The notes beneath the pieces are model-generated. The model did no database searches. It saw nothing but the letters and a program-made list of their open reading frames with translations, and was not told the DNA's origin. A stretch of DNA of 64,000 nt from Xylanimonas oleitrophica (lineage in GTDB: Bacteria > Actinomycetota > Actinomycetes > Actinomycetales > Cellulomonadaceae), in the NCBI RefSeq assembly GCF_003244315.1, contig NZ_QKWH01000001.1, positions 1 through 64,000 on the forward strand, given 5' to 3'. Positions 1 to 7,613 of the stretch are shown here, in pieces. Both the position numbers and the translations under genes were made by a program. The stretch's first letter is position 1, and each line of letters begins with the position of its first letter.

Positions 1-149
1 GGGTAGAGCGCGAGGAGCACGCCCAGGGCGAGCACGACGTGCTTGAGACCGTGGCGCAGCCGGTGGCGCCCCGGACAGGGCCGCCACCGGCTGCGCCACG
101 GTCTCAAGCACGTCGTGCTCGCCCTGGGCGTGCTCCTCGCGCTCTACCC
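1..149. repeat. Perfect fold-back inverted repeat at the window edge
   Basis: Bases 1-68 are the exact reverse complement of bases 82-149, separated by a 13-base spacer (69-81). The right arm encodes an ordinary permease transmembrane segment (KHVVLALGVLLALYP), so the left arm is a flipped copy of coding DNA. A 68-bp perfect palindrome inside a conserved membrane-protein gene has no obvious function, and it sits exactly at the end of the sequence. The simplest reading is a contig-end chimera or fold-back artefact of library preparation or assembly. Sequence left of about base 82 should not be trusted. Confidence 0.9.
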
Positions 150-909
150 CGTGCTGTGGATGGTGGTCAGCTCGCTGCGCCCCGACGGCCAGATCTTCGG
201 CAACCCCTCCATCCTGCCCACCACGTTCCACGTGGAGAACTACACCTACGGGTGGACGGCGCTCGGTCGGCCGTTCAGCGTCTACCTGCTCAACTCCGCC
301 GTCGTGGTGCTCGGCTCCATCGTCGGCAACCTCGTCAGCTGCTCCATGGCCGCGTACGCGTTCGCCCGCCTGCGATTCAGGTTCCAGCGGACGGCGTTCG
401 GCTACATGCTCGTGACGATCATGCTGCCCGTGCACGTCGTGATCGTGCCGCAGTACATCCTCTGGGCCCAGGCCGGCCTCGTGAACTCGTTCTGGCCGCT
501 GATCGTGCCCAAGCTCCTGGCCACCGACGCGTTCTTCATCTTCCTCATGGTCCAGTTCATCCGCGGGCTGCCCCGCGAGCTGGACGAGGCCGCCCGCATC
601 GACGGCGCCGGGCACGCCCGGATCTTCCTGCAGATCATCCTGCCGCTGATGAAGCCCGCCCTGGCCACCACGGCGATCTTCACCTTCATCTGGACCTGGA
701 ACGACTTCTTCTCCCAGCTCATCTACCTCACCGACCCGCAGCTCTACACCGTCCCGATCGCGCTGCGCTCGTTCATCGACGCCCAGTCCACGTCGTCGTT
801 CGGGGCCATGTTCGCCATGAGCGTCGTCGCGATCGTGCCGCTCGTGCTCGCCTTCGCCCTCGGCCAGAAGTACCTGGTCCAGGGCATCGCCACCACCGGG
901 CTCAAGTGA
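43..909 (+). CDS. Carbohydrate ABC transporter permease, 5' end unreliable
   Basis: This is one of the two membrane subunits of a sugar uptake ABC transporter (MalG/UgpE-like, binding-protein-dependent transport family). About six hydrophobic segments are visible. The EAA loop that docks the ATPase is clear near bases 577-660 (ELDEAARIDGAGHARIFLQI), followed by the usual C-terminal helix ending in GQKYLVQGIATTGLK. The length is close to the family norm of about 280 residues. The in-frame TTG at 43 lies inside the fold-back repeat, so the first dozen or so residues are probably artificial and the true start is off the window. The gene ends 38 bases before the binding-protein start, consistent with one operon. 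The partner permease, if present, would lie further left. The substrate cannot be told from sequence; the downstream oxidoreductases suggest a sugar or polyol. Confidence 0.85.
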   Translation: MRPWRSRWRPGQGRHRLRHGLKHVVLALGVLLALYPVLWMVVSSLRPDGQIFGNPSILPTTFHVENYTYGWTALGRPFSVYLLNSAVVVLGSIVGNLVSCSMAAYAFARLRFRFQRTAFGYMLVTIMLPVHVVIVPQYILWAQAGLVNSFWPLIVPKLLATDAFFIFLMVQFIRGLPRELDEAARIDGAGHARIFLQIILPLMKPALATTAIFTFIWTWNDFFSQLIYLTDPQLYTVPIALRSFIDAQSTSSFGAMFAMSVVAIVPLVLAFALGQKYLVQGIATTGLK

Positions 910-947
910 GCCCGCAGCCACGCACCACACAGCGAAGGACCACTGCC

Positions 948-2252
948 ATGACCAACCGCACCCGCCGCACGGCCGCCGGCACCGTCGCCGCAGCCACGGC
1001 CCTGACGCTCGCCGCGTGCGGCGTCGCCGAGAGCACCGGCTCCGGCGAGCTCAGCGACGAGCCCGTCACCCTGCGCGTCATGTGGTGGGGCGGCGACGCC
1101 CGCCACACCCGCACCCAGGAGGCGTTCGACCTCTTCCAGGAGAAGTACCCCAACATCACCGTCGAGCCCGAGTTCTCCGACTGGAACGGCTACTGGGAGA
1201 AGCTCGCCACCGCCACCGCCGGCGGCAACTCGCCCGACGTCGTCCAGATGGACCAGCTCTACCTCGCCTCCTACGCGGCACGCGGCAGCCTCGTCGACCT
1301 CGGCACCCAGGACCAGCTCGACACGTCCACCCTCGAGCCGTCCGTGCTCGACATGGGCCGGTGGGACGACAAGCTCTACGCGATGCCGATCTCCACCACC
1401 TCCACCGCCCTGCTGGTCAACACCGACCTCGTCGAGGAGCTGGGCGTACCGCTCCCGGACACCTCCACGTGGACGTGGGACGAGTTCGAGGCGTGGGCGC
1501 GCGAGGTGACCGAGAAGTCCCCGGCGGGCACGTACGGCACCGGCATCCTCTACAACGAGTACTCCCTGCAGCTGTTCGCCCGGCAGCTGGGCGACGAGCT
1601 GTTCTCCGCCGACGACATCGTGATCGAGCCGGAGACCCTCGCCGCCTACTTCCAGATGGCGCTCGACTGGACCAAGGACGGCGCCGCACCGCCCGCCTCC
1701 GTCACCGCCGAGACCATCACCCTCCCGCTCGACCAGCAGGACTTCTCCATCGGCAAGGCGGCCTCCGTCTTCACGTCCTCGACCCTCATCACCGCGTACG
1801 CCGCCGCCAGCGGCGCCAACATCGAGCTCGTGCCGCTGCCCACCCCCGACCAGGACACCACGCCGTACGACTACTTCAAGCCCGGCATGTACTGGTCCGT
1901 CTCCTCCAAGGCCAAGCACCCCGCCGAGGCGGCCCTCCTCATCGACTTCCTCGTCAACGACCCAGAGGCCGGCCGCATCCTCGGCACCGAGCGCGGCATC
2001 CCCGCCAACCCCGACGTGGTCGAGGCGCTCGCGGACGAGCTGACGGCCGAGGAGCAGAAGACCGTCGACTTCGCCGCCCAGCGCACCCCGAAGCTCGGCG
2101 ACGCACCTGCGATCGTGCCCAACGGCGCGTCCGACATCCAGACGATCCTCCTGCGCTACCAGCAGGACGTCATCTTCGAACGGCAGACCCCGCTGGAAGC
2201 CGCGAACGCGCTGATCGCCGAGATCCAGCGCTCCGTCGCCGCAGCCCGCTGA
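948..2252 (+). CDS. Extracellular sugar-binding lipoprotein of ABC transporter
   Basis: A 434-residue family 1 solute-binding protein captures substrate outside the cell for the adjacent permease. The N-terminus has a basic segment (TNRTRR), a short hydrophobic stretch and a lipobox (LAAC, Cys24), so it should be cleaved by signal peptidase II and lipid-anchored. The mature part starts with the typical beta strand (VTLRVMWWGG) and carries the family signature around NSPDVVQMDQLYLASYAARG. The ATG at 948 is preceded by a GAAGGA ribosome-binding site about nine bases upstream. A longer open frame runs in from the left but codes for nothing recognisable. The next gene begins 13 bases downstream. 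The ligand is not identifiable; clustering with Gfo/Idh/MocA enzymes suggests a sugar, inositol-like or uronate compound. Confidence 0.92.
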   Translation: MTNRTRRTAAGTVAAATALTLAACGVAESTGSGELSDEPVTLRVMWWGGDARHTRTQEAFDLFQEKYPNITVEPEFSDWNGYWEKLATATAGGNSPDVVQMDQLYLASYAARGSLVDLGTQDQLDTSTLEPSVLDMGRWDDKLYAMPISTTSTALLVNTDLVEELGVPLPDTSTWTWDEFEAWAREVTEKSPAGTYGTGILYNEYSLQLFARQLGDELFSADDIVIEPETLAAYFQMALDWTKDGAAPPASVTAETITLPLDQQDFSIGKAASVFTSSTLITAYAAASGANIELVPLPTPDQDTTPYDYFKPGMYWSVSSKAKHPAEAALLIDFLVNDPEAGRILGTERGIPANPDVVEALADELTAEEQKTVDFAAQRTPKLGDAPAIVPNGASDIQTILLRYQQDVIFERQTPLEAANALIAEIQRSVAAAR

Positions 2253-2265
2253 GAACGGAGGAACC

Positions 2266-3429
2266 ATGCTCAAGATCGGCATCATCGGCACGGGCAGCAT
2301 CGCCACCCTGCACGTGCAGGGCTACCAGCGGTTCGAGCAGGAGTGCGAGGTCGTCGCCCTCTGCGACACCGCACCCGGCAAGGCCGCCACGCGACGCGAG
2401 GAGCTGGGCGTCGGCCAGGCCCGCGCCTACGAGAGCGTCGAGGAGATGCTCGCGGCCGAGCACCTCGACCTCGTCAGCATCGCCACCCCGCCCTCCACGC
2501 ACGCCGCGCTCACCGTCGCGGCGCTGCGGGCCGGCGTCGACGTGCTCGTCGAGAAGCCCATGGCACCCTCGCTCGCCGACTGCGACGCCATGATCGCCGC
2601 TGCGCGCGAGAACGGGCGCATCCTCTCGGTGGTCGCCCAGAACCGGTTCCGCGACGACACGGCCACGCTCAAGGAGGTCCTGGACTCCGGCCTGGTCGGC
2701 CCCGTCTCCCACGTCCAGGTCAGCTCCGCCTGGTGGCGCGGCCTGCCCTACTACGACCTGTGGTGGCGCGGCACCTGGGAGTCCGAGGGCGGCGGCTGCA
2801 CCCTCAACCACGCCATCCACCACCTCGACCTCACCCTCTGGATGCTCGGCGCCCCGCGCTCCGTGACCGCCGTGCTCACCAACGCCGCCCACGAGAACGC
2901 CGAGGTCGAGGACCTCTCGGTGGCGGTGCTGCAGTACGACCGGGCGCTGGCCGAGGTCACCAGCTCCGTCGTGCACCACGGCGAGGAGCAGGCGATCGTC
3001 GTCCAGGGGCGTCACGCCCGCGTCTCCCAGCCGTGGAGCGTGGTGGCCGACGTCGCGCAGCCCAACGGCTTCCCGGCACCGGGCGGCGACCCCGCACGAG
3101 TCGCGGAGATCGAGGCGCTCGCGGCTGCCCACCGGCCGCTGGAGCACGAGGGCCACGCCGGGCAGATCTGCGACGTGCTCGCCGCCGTGCGCGACCGACG
3201 GCGCCCGGCGATCGACGGCGAGGACGGCCGGCGCGCCGTCGAGCTCGTGACGGCGATCTACGAGGCCGGCATCGAGCGCCGCACCGTGGACCTGCCGCTG
3301 AGCCCCGAGGACCCGTACTACCAGGCGGGCACCCTCGTGGAGCGCGCCCCGCGCTTCTTCGCCAAGACGGCGTCCGTCCCCGACCAGGCCGGCGCCATCA
3401 GCGTCGGCGGCAGCCCCGCGGCGCGCTGA
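2266..3429 (+). CDS. Gfo/Idh/MocA family oxidoreductase
   Basis: A 387-residue NAD(P)-dependent sugar or polyol dehydrogenase. The Rossmann-fold motif GTGSIA is at residues 8-13, the family EKP motif (VEKPMA) at 96-98, and the catalytic-region histidines in NHAIHHLD around 180-187. The C-terminal alpha/beta domain follows, at full family length. ATG 2266 has a strong GGAGGA site (AACGGAGGAACC) directly upstream. It lies 13 bases after the binding-protein gene and is probably cotranscribed with the transporter, so it likely acts on the imported compound. The exact substrate is unknown: family members oxidise inositols, glucose derivatives, uronates and others. Confidence 0.9.
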   Translation: MLKIGIIGTGSIATLHVQGYQRFEQECEVVALCDTAPGKAATRREELGVGQARAYESVEEMLAAEHLDLVSIATPPSTHAALTVAALRAGVDVLVEKPMAPSLADCDAMIAAARENGRILSVVAQNRFRDDTATLKEVLDSGLVGPVSHVQVSSAWWRGLPYYDLWWRGTWESEGGGCTLNHAIHHLDLTLWMLGAPRSVTAVLTNAAHENAEVEDLSVAVLQYDRALAEVTSSVVHHGEEQAIVVQGRHARVSQPWSVVADVAQPNGFPAPGGDPARVAEIEALAAAHRPLEHEGHAGQICDVLAAVRDRRRPAIDGEDGRRAVELVTAIYEAGIERRTVDLPLSPEDPYYQAGTLVERAPRFFAKTASVPDQAGAISVGGSPAAR

Positions 3430-3466
3430 GCGCCACCCCACCCCTACGGACAGGACCAGGAGAACC

Positions 3467-4540
3467 ATGACCTCCACCAGCGGCGCCCAGTACGCACCGG
3501 AGCCGGTGCCCGCACCCGTCGTCGGCCCCGGCGACTTCGTCTTCGCCGCGATGCACCTCGACCACGGCCACATCTACGGGATGAGCGAGGGGCTCGTCTC
3601 GGCAGGGGCCACCCTGCGCTGGGTCTACGACCCCGACCCGGCCAAGGTGGACGCGTTCCGGGCGAAGTTCCCCGGTGTCCGGGTGGCCCGCAGCGAGCAG
3701 GAGGTGCTCGACGACCCGGAGGTACGGCTGGTCGCCGGCGCCGCCGTCACCTCCGAGCGCTGCGCCCTGGGCCTGCGGGTCATCGAGGCGGGCAAGGACT
3801 ACTTCACCGACAAGGCGCCGCTGACCACGCTGGAGCAGCTCGAGGCCGCGCGGGAGGCGACGGCCCGCACGGGGCTGAAGTACGCCGTCTACTACTCCGA
3901 GCGCATCCACGTGGAGGCGGCCGTGCTGGCGGGCCAGCTCGTCGACCGGGGCGCCATCGGGCGCGTGGTCCAGGTGATGGGCATGGGGCCGCACAGGCTG
4001 GGTACCGGCAGGCCGGACTGGTTCTTCGAGAAGGAGCGGTACGGCGGCATCCTGTGCGACATCGGGAGCCACAACTTCGAGCAGATGCTGCACTTCGCCG
4101 GCGCCGAGGACGCCGAGGTGGCGTACTCGGCGATCGCGAACTACCACCACCCGCAGCACCCGGGCCTCGACGACTTCGGCGAGGCGAGCATCGTCATGGA
4201 CAACGGTGCCAGCGGGTACTGCCGCGTGGACTGGTTCACGCCCGACGGGCTGCGCACCTGGGGAGACGGGCGCACGTTCATCCTCGGCACGGACGGCTAC
4301 ATCGAGCTGCGCAAGTACATCAACGTGGGCACCGACGACGGCCCGGGGAACGTGTTCCTCGTGGACCAGCACGGGGAGCACCGTCTGCAGGCGCAGGGCA
4401 CCGTGGGCTTCCCCTACTTCGGGCAGCTGATCCTCGACTGCCTCGAGCGGACCGAGCACGCGATGACGCAGGCGCACGCGTTCAAGGCCGCCGAGCTCAG
4501 CGTGCGGGCGCAGCTCGGGGCTCGCGTGCTGGCGCCCTGA
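3467..4540 (+). CDS. Gfo/Idh/MocA-like oxidoreductase, divergent member
   Basis: This 357-residue protein has the two-domain layout of Gfo/Idh/MocA enzymes but is divergent from the gene just upstream. No classical GxGxxG is present; the first strand and loop read FVFAAMHLDHGHIYG. The usual EKP motif is replaced by TDKAP (residues 114-118). A catalytic-region equivalent, CDIGSHNFEQ, is present near residue 200. ATG 3467 follows an AGGAGAACC site, and the gene lies 37 bases after the first oxidoreductase, so it is the last gene of the sugar operon. The enzyme may act second in the same catabolic route or have lost dinucleotide binding; sequence alone does not decide. Confidence 0.85.
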   Translation: MTSTSGAQYAPEPVPAPVVGPGDFVFAAMHLDHGHIYGMSEGLVSAGATLRWVYDPDPAKVDAFRAKFPGVRVARSEQEVLDDPEVRLVAGAAVTSERCALGLRVIEAGKDYFTDKAPLTTLEQLEAAREATARTGLKYAVYYSERIHVEAAVLAGQLVDRGAIGRVVQVMGMGPHRLGTGRPDWFFEKERYGGILCDIGSHNFEQMLHFAGAEDAEVAYSAIANYHHPQHPGLDDFGEASIVMDNGASGYCRVDWFTPDGLRTWGDGRTFILGTDGYIELRKYINVGTDDGPGNVFLVDQHGEHRLQAQGTVGFPYFGQLILDCLERTEHAMTQAHAFKAAELSVRAQLGARVLAP

Positions 4541-4547
4541 CGGCGCC

Positions 4548-4577
4548 GCCCCAGGACCGTCAGGGCGGCCCTGGGGC
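4548..4577 (+). terminator. Putative terminator after the sugar operon
   Basis: An 8-bp stem (GCCCCAGG at 4548-4555 with CCTGGGGC at 4570-4577) lies seven bases after the last stop codon and is followed by GCTTCT. It has no long T run, which is common for actinobacterial terminators. The stretch 4578-4705 holds several TCTGG-type repeats and no gene that I can see. Confidence 0.55.
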
Positions 4578-4705
4578 GCTTCTGGAGCAGCTCTGGGGTG
4601 GCTCTGGGCGGGCGCGCGCGGCGCTGGGGCGGCTCGGCGCAGAGGTGCCGGAGAGGGCTCCGCACGGGTCCGCTGAGGCGTGCGTCACGAAGGGGCTGAG
4701 CCGAT

Positions 4706-4734
4706 TTCGTGGCAGGCCCGAACCCGTGTAGAGT
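4706..4734 (+). promoter_or_regulatory. Candidate promoter for tRNA-Thr
   Basis: A TAGAGT -10 box (4729-4734) sits 11 bases before the mature tRNA-Thr 5' end. TTCGTG (4706-4711) lies 17 bases upstream as a weak -35. The position fits a sigma-70 class promoter. Confidence 0.45.
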
Positions 4735-4744
4735 CTTCCCCGCT

Positions 4745-4817
4745 GCCCCGATAGCTCAGTCGGCAGAGCATCTCCATGGTAAGGAGAAGGTCAAGGGTTC
4801 GATTCCCTTTCGGGGCT
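4745..4817 (+). tRNA. tRNA-Thr (GGT)
   Basis: A complete cloverleaf is visible: acceptor GCCCCGA paired with TCGGGGC, D-arm GCTC, and an anticodon stem TCTCC/GGAGA closing the loop ATGGTAA with anticodon GGT. The T-loop is TTCGATT. The discriminator base is T and no 3' CCA is encoded. It is followed 65 bases later by tRNA-Met. Confidence 0.95.
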
Positions 4818-4882
4818 CTGTGATCACGGCGCGGGGCCGCCTCCGGAACGACGGCGGCGGCCTCGCGTTGAGTCACGTTTGT

Positions 4883-4959
4883 GGCGGGGTAGCTCAGCTG
4901 GTCAGAGCGCACGACTCATAATCGTGAGGTCGCGGGTTCGAGCCCCGCCCTCGCTACCA
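4883..4959 (+). tRNA. tRNA-Met (CAT), elongator type
   Basis: Acceptor GGCGGGG pairs with CCTCGCT, with G-T wobbles at the first and fifth pairs. The anticodon stem CACGA/TCGTG encloses CTCATAA (anticodon CAT), and the T-loop is TTCGAGC. The 3' CCA is encoded (4957-4959). Absence of the three consecutive G-C pairs of initiator tRNA in the anticodon stem supports an elongator; a CAT tRNA modified to read Ile codons cannot be formally excluded. Confidence 0.93.
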
Positions 4960-5060
4960 CTCACGACCGACGGTCCAGCGGACCATCGGCACGACGACCG
5001 GCGTCGTGCTGACACCCGATTGCACGTGGCGCCTTCCGGGGGCGCGAGAGGTGACTCACC

Positions 5061-5231
5061 ATGGCTTCCAAGAGCGCGGACGTCCGCCCGAAGATCACGC
5101 TCGCCTGCGTGGACTGCAAGGAGCGGAACTACATCACCAAGAAGAACCGTCGCAACGACCCGGACCGCCTGGAGCTCGCGAAGTTCTGCCCGCGCTGCGG
5201 CAAGCACACCGCGCACCGCGAGACCCGCTGA
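5061..5231 (+). CDS. rpmG: 50S ribosomal protein L33
   Basis: A 56-residue protein of the large subunit, located near the E site. The sequence begins [16 protein letters not shown] and carries two CxxC pairs (CVDC and CPRC), so this is the zinc-binding C+ type. It is the usual companion of the two MaoC genes that follow, as in other actinobacteria where rpmG precedes hadA/hadB. ATG 5061 follows a purine-rich AGAGGTGA sequence. It lies about 100 bases after tRNA-Met and 22 bases before the next gene. Confidence 0.95.
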   Translation: MASKSADVRPKITLACVDCKERNYITKKNRRNDPDRLELAKFCPRCGKHTAHRETR

Positions 5232-5253
5232 CCCTCCGGTCGACGACAACCAG

Positions 5254-5721
5254 ATGACGGTCACGCTGCCGGACCCGGCCTTCGCCGGGCGCGAGTACCC
5301 CGCCACGCAGGCGTACTCGGTCGGTCGCGAGAAGGTCCGCGAGTTCGCGGACGCCGTCGGCGCCCTGCACCCCGCCCACCACGACATCGTGGTGGCGCGG
5401 GGTCTCGGCCATCCGGACCTGGTGGCGCCTCCGACGTTCGCCGTCGTGATCGCCCAGCGGGCCGAGGCGCAGTACATCACCGATCCCGCCGCAGGCGTCG
5501 ACTTCTCGCGCGTGGTCCACGCTGACGAGCGGTTCACGCACCACCGCCCGATCGTCGCCGGGGACGAGCTGGTCACCGTGCTGCACGTCGACTCGGTGGT
5601 CCACCGCGCGGGCATCGCGATGGTCACGACCCGCTGCGAGATCTCCGCCGTCACCGCCGACGGCCACGAGCCGGTCTCGACCGTGGTCTCCACGCTCGCC
5701 GTGCGAGGGGAGGGTCGATGA
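5254..5721 (+). CDS. MaoC-like dehydratase subunit, HadA-like (non-catalytic)
   Basis: A 155-residue hot-dog fold protein resembling the N-terminal MaoC-like dehydratases (HadA/HadC of mycobacteria). Synteny is the strongest clue: rpmG-hadA-hadB is a conserved actinobacterial arrangement. It contains the substrate-cleft region VAPPTFAVVI (about 57-66) but lacks the catalytic Asp/His motif found in its neighbour, so it probably stabilises the heterodimer and binds the acyl chain. It overlaps the next gene by four bases (ATGA), a sign of translational coupling. The expected reaction of the pair is dehydration of (3R)-hydroxyacyl-ACP in fatty-acid elongation. The organism need not make mycolic acids. 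The assignment rests on family and context. Confidence 0.85.
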   Translation: MTVTLPDPAFAGREYPATQAYSVGREKVREFADAVGALHPAHHDIVVARGLGHPDLVAPPTFAVVIAQRAEAQYITDPAAGVDFSRVVHADERFTHHRPIVAGDELVTVLHVDSVVHRAGIAMVTTRCEISAVTADGHEPVSTVVSTLAVRGEGR

Positions 5722-6143
5722 GCGACAAGCCCGTGCTGGAGCAGCTCGCGGTCGGCGACGTCGTCGGCACGCGCACCCTCGAGCTCGACCGCCCGCGCCT
5801 GGTCCGGTACGCCGGCGCCAGCGGCGACTTCAACCGCATCCACTGGGACGAGGCGTTCGCCACCGGGGTCGGCCTGCCGGGCGTCATCGCCCACGGCATG
5901 CTCACCATGGGCTCTGCGGTCGCCGTCGTCGAGGACTGGGCCGGTGACCCGGGCGCCGTCGTCGACTACCAGACCCGTTTCACGCGGCCCGTGCCGGTGC
6001 CGGCCGACGGCACGGCCGCCGTCGAGGTCACGGCCACGATCGGCGCCGTCGACCTGGAGAAGCGGACCGCTCGCGTGGACCTCACCGTCGTGCACGACGG
6101 CGCCAAGGTGCTGGGCAAGGCGCAGGCGCTCGTCCGTCTCTGA
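5718..6143 (+). CDS. MaoC-family (R)-hydroxyacyl dehydratase, HadB-like catalytic subunit
   Basis: A 141-residue hot-dog protein with the hydratase 2 motif GDFNRIHWDEAFA, giving catalytic Asp37 and His42, followed by the oxyanion region VIAHGML. This is the expected active partner of the preceding HadA-like gene, with which it overlaps by four bases. Together they probably remove water from 3-hydroxyacyl-ACP in the type II fatty-acid cycle; a broader enoyl-CoA hydratase role is possible. A strong hairpin terminator follows 21 bases after the stop. Confidence 0.88.
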   Translation: MSDKPVLEQLAVGDVVGTRTLELDRPRLVRYAGASGDFNRIHWDEAFATGVGLPGVIAHGMLTMGSAVAVVEDWAGDPGAVVDYQTRFTRPVPVPADGTAAVEVTATIGAVDLEKRTARVDLTVVHDGAKVLGKAQALVRL

Positions 6144-6164
6144 GCCGCACCGGCCGCGCACGTC

Positions 6165-6197
6165 ACGACCCTCCTGCCCGACGGGCAGGAGGGTCGT
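6165..6197. terminator. Strong hairpin terminator after the MaoC pair
   Basis: A near-perfect inverted repeat (6165-6180 with 6182-6197) folds into a long GC-rich stem with a tiny loop and is followed by CTG rather than a T tract. It lies between the plus-strand MaoC gene and the convergent LacI-type gene, so it could stop transcription from both sides. Confidence 0.75.
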
Positions 6198-6279
6198 CTG
6201 CTGTGCGCGTGGGGCACGCTGCTTCGGCTCGGCTCGGCCCAGACGCCCGGCCCAGCCCCTGCCCAGCGGCAGCGCGGCG

Positions 6280-7467
6280 TCAGGCCTCGGGGACGGGCCC
6301 GGTGGTGGTGCCCTGCACGAGACGCACGGGCAGCACGTGCTCGGCCGGATCCTCCCCGGCGAGCAGCGCGACGACGGCGCGGCCGAGCTCGGCGCCCTTC
6401 TCCCGCAGCGGCTGGTGCACGCTCGTGAGCACGTCGGGCGAGAGCCAGGGCAGGTCGAGGCCGTCGAACCCGGCGATCGACACGTCCTCGGGAACGCGCA
6501 GCCCCAGCTCGCGCGCGGCGATCACGGCGCCCGCGGCGAGCAGGTCGGAGTGGGCGAAGATCGCGGTGGGCCGCTCGGTCGCCGGCACCCACTGGCCGAG
6601 GATCTCGGTGGCGGCGTCACGGCCGTGCTCGACGAGGGACGCCGGGGTCTCCCACGACAGCACGGGCTCGACGACGTCACGGACGCCGGCGAGCCGGTTG
6701 CGGGCGGGGGTGCGGTCCACCAGGCCCAGCCGGGTGGCGTCCACGGGGCCGGAGCGTTCCCCGCGGCCGAACGGGAGGGTGATCTCGGCGATGCGGGTGT
6801 GCCCGAGGTCGACGAGGTGCCGGACCGCCTCGGCGGCCCCGGCGCGGTCCTCGATGCGGACCAACGGGGAGCCCTGGACCTCGTGCCCCTCGCCGACGAC
6901 GACGGGGACGCCGCGTCGCTGCAGCGCGGCCAGGTTCGGGTCGTCGGTCAGCACGCCCCACACGAGCACCGCGACGTCCATCGCGGCGGACTCGACCAGG
7001 GGGTCCACGGGAGCGACGCGGGGGCGCTCCGCGGGCTCGCCACCCTGCTCACCACCCTGCCCGCCGGTCTGTCCGCCGGTCTGCGCGCCGCTGTGCCCGG
7101 CGGGGTCGGCGCAGGGTGCGCAGGCGTCGCGGTCGATGCCGGGCACCAGGAGCACGCCGAGCCCTTGCTCGCCGAGCACCTGCATGAGGCCGTCGAGCAC
7201 CTGGACGGAGACGGGGTCGCGGAACGCGCGGCCGGGCTGGTCGCCGATGACGACGCCGACGATGCCGGAGCGCCCGGAGCGCAGCTGCCGGCCCAGCGGG
7301 TTGGGGCCGGAGTAGCCCAGCTCGGCGGCGGCGGCGAGCACCCGGTCGCGGGTCTCGGGGGTGATGGGCCCGGCGCCGGAGAACGCGAGCGAGGCCGTGG
7401 AGACGGACACGCCCGCGTGCTCGGCGACCTTGGCCAGGGTGGGGCGGCTCCCAGGGCTGCGGCCCAT
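6280..7467 (-). CDS. LacI-family transcriptional regulator
   Basis: A 395-residue sugar-responsive DNA-binding protein. The N-terminal helix-turn-helix is at residues 10-33 (TLAKVAEHAGVSVSTASLAF), followed by the hinge helix region and the periplasmic-binding-protein-like effector domain (IFAHSDLLAAGAVIAARELG, DVSIAGFDGLDLP). Residues about 112-155 form an unusual Gly/Gln/Glu-rich insertion (AQTGGQTGGQGGEQGG) within the effector domain, which makes the protein longer than the usual 330-350. It is divergently transcribed from an MFS transporter 146 bases away and probably controls it and itself. It is not next to the ABC sugar operon, so a link to that operon is only a possibility. Confidence 0.92.
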   Translation of the reverse strand: MGRSPGSRPTLAKVAEHAGVSVSTASLAFSGAGPITPETRDRVLAAAAELGYSGPNPLGRQLRSGRSGIVGVVIGDQPGRAFRDPVSVQVLDGLMQVLGEQGLGVLLVPGIDRDACAPCADPAGHSGAQTGGQTGGQGGEQGGEPAERPRVAPVDPLVESAAMDVAVLVWGVLTDDPNLAALQRRGVPVVVGEGHEVQGSPLVRIEDRAGAAEAVRHLVDLGHTRIAEITLPFGRGERSGPVDATRLGLVDRTPARNRLAGVRDVVEPVLSWETPASLVEHGRDAATEILGQWVPATERPTAIFAHSDLLAAGAVIAARELGLRVPEDVSIAGFDGLDLPWLSPDVLTSVHQPLREKGAELGRAVVALLAGEDPAEHVLPVRLVQGTTTGPVPEA

Positions 7468-7568
7468 CGTGCCTCCTCGGTCGCGCCCGGCCGGTGGCCG
7501 GGCTGTGGTCGCTGCTCGTCCCGCGGTGCGGTGGGCGTGAGCCTACCTGCGCGGTGCGGATGCTGTCG

Positions 7569-7580
7569 CGAAACGATTTG
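7569..7580. promoter_or_regulatory. Candidate LacI-type operator in the divergent intergenic region
   Basis: CGAAACGATTTG is an imperfect dyad with a central CG-like core and A/T-rich flanks, an exception in this GC-rich region. It lies between the divergent LacI-type gene and the MFS transporter, about 34 bases before the transporter start. LacI-family operators are typically short dyads with a central CG, so this is a plausible but unproven site. Confidence 0.3.
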
Positions 7581-7613
7581 ACGAGGGGTGCGGGGTAGGA
7601 GAGCGTCAGGGGC

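Noticed and set aside
1-149. The edge palindrome as a telomere, transposon end or attachment site
   Set aside because: The arms are ordinary permease codons, there is no transposase or target duplication, and the position at the sequence edge favours an artefact.
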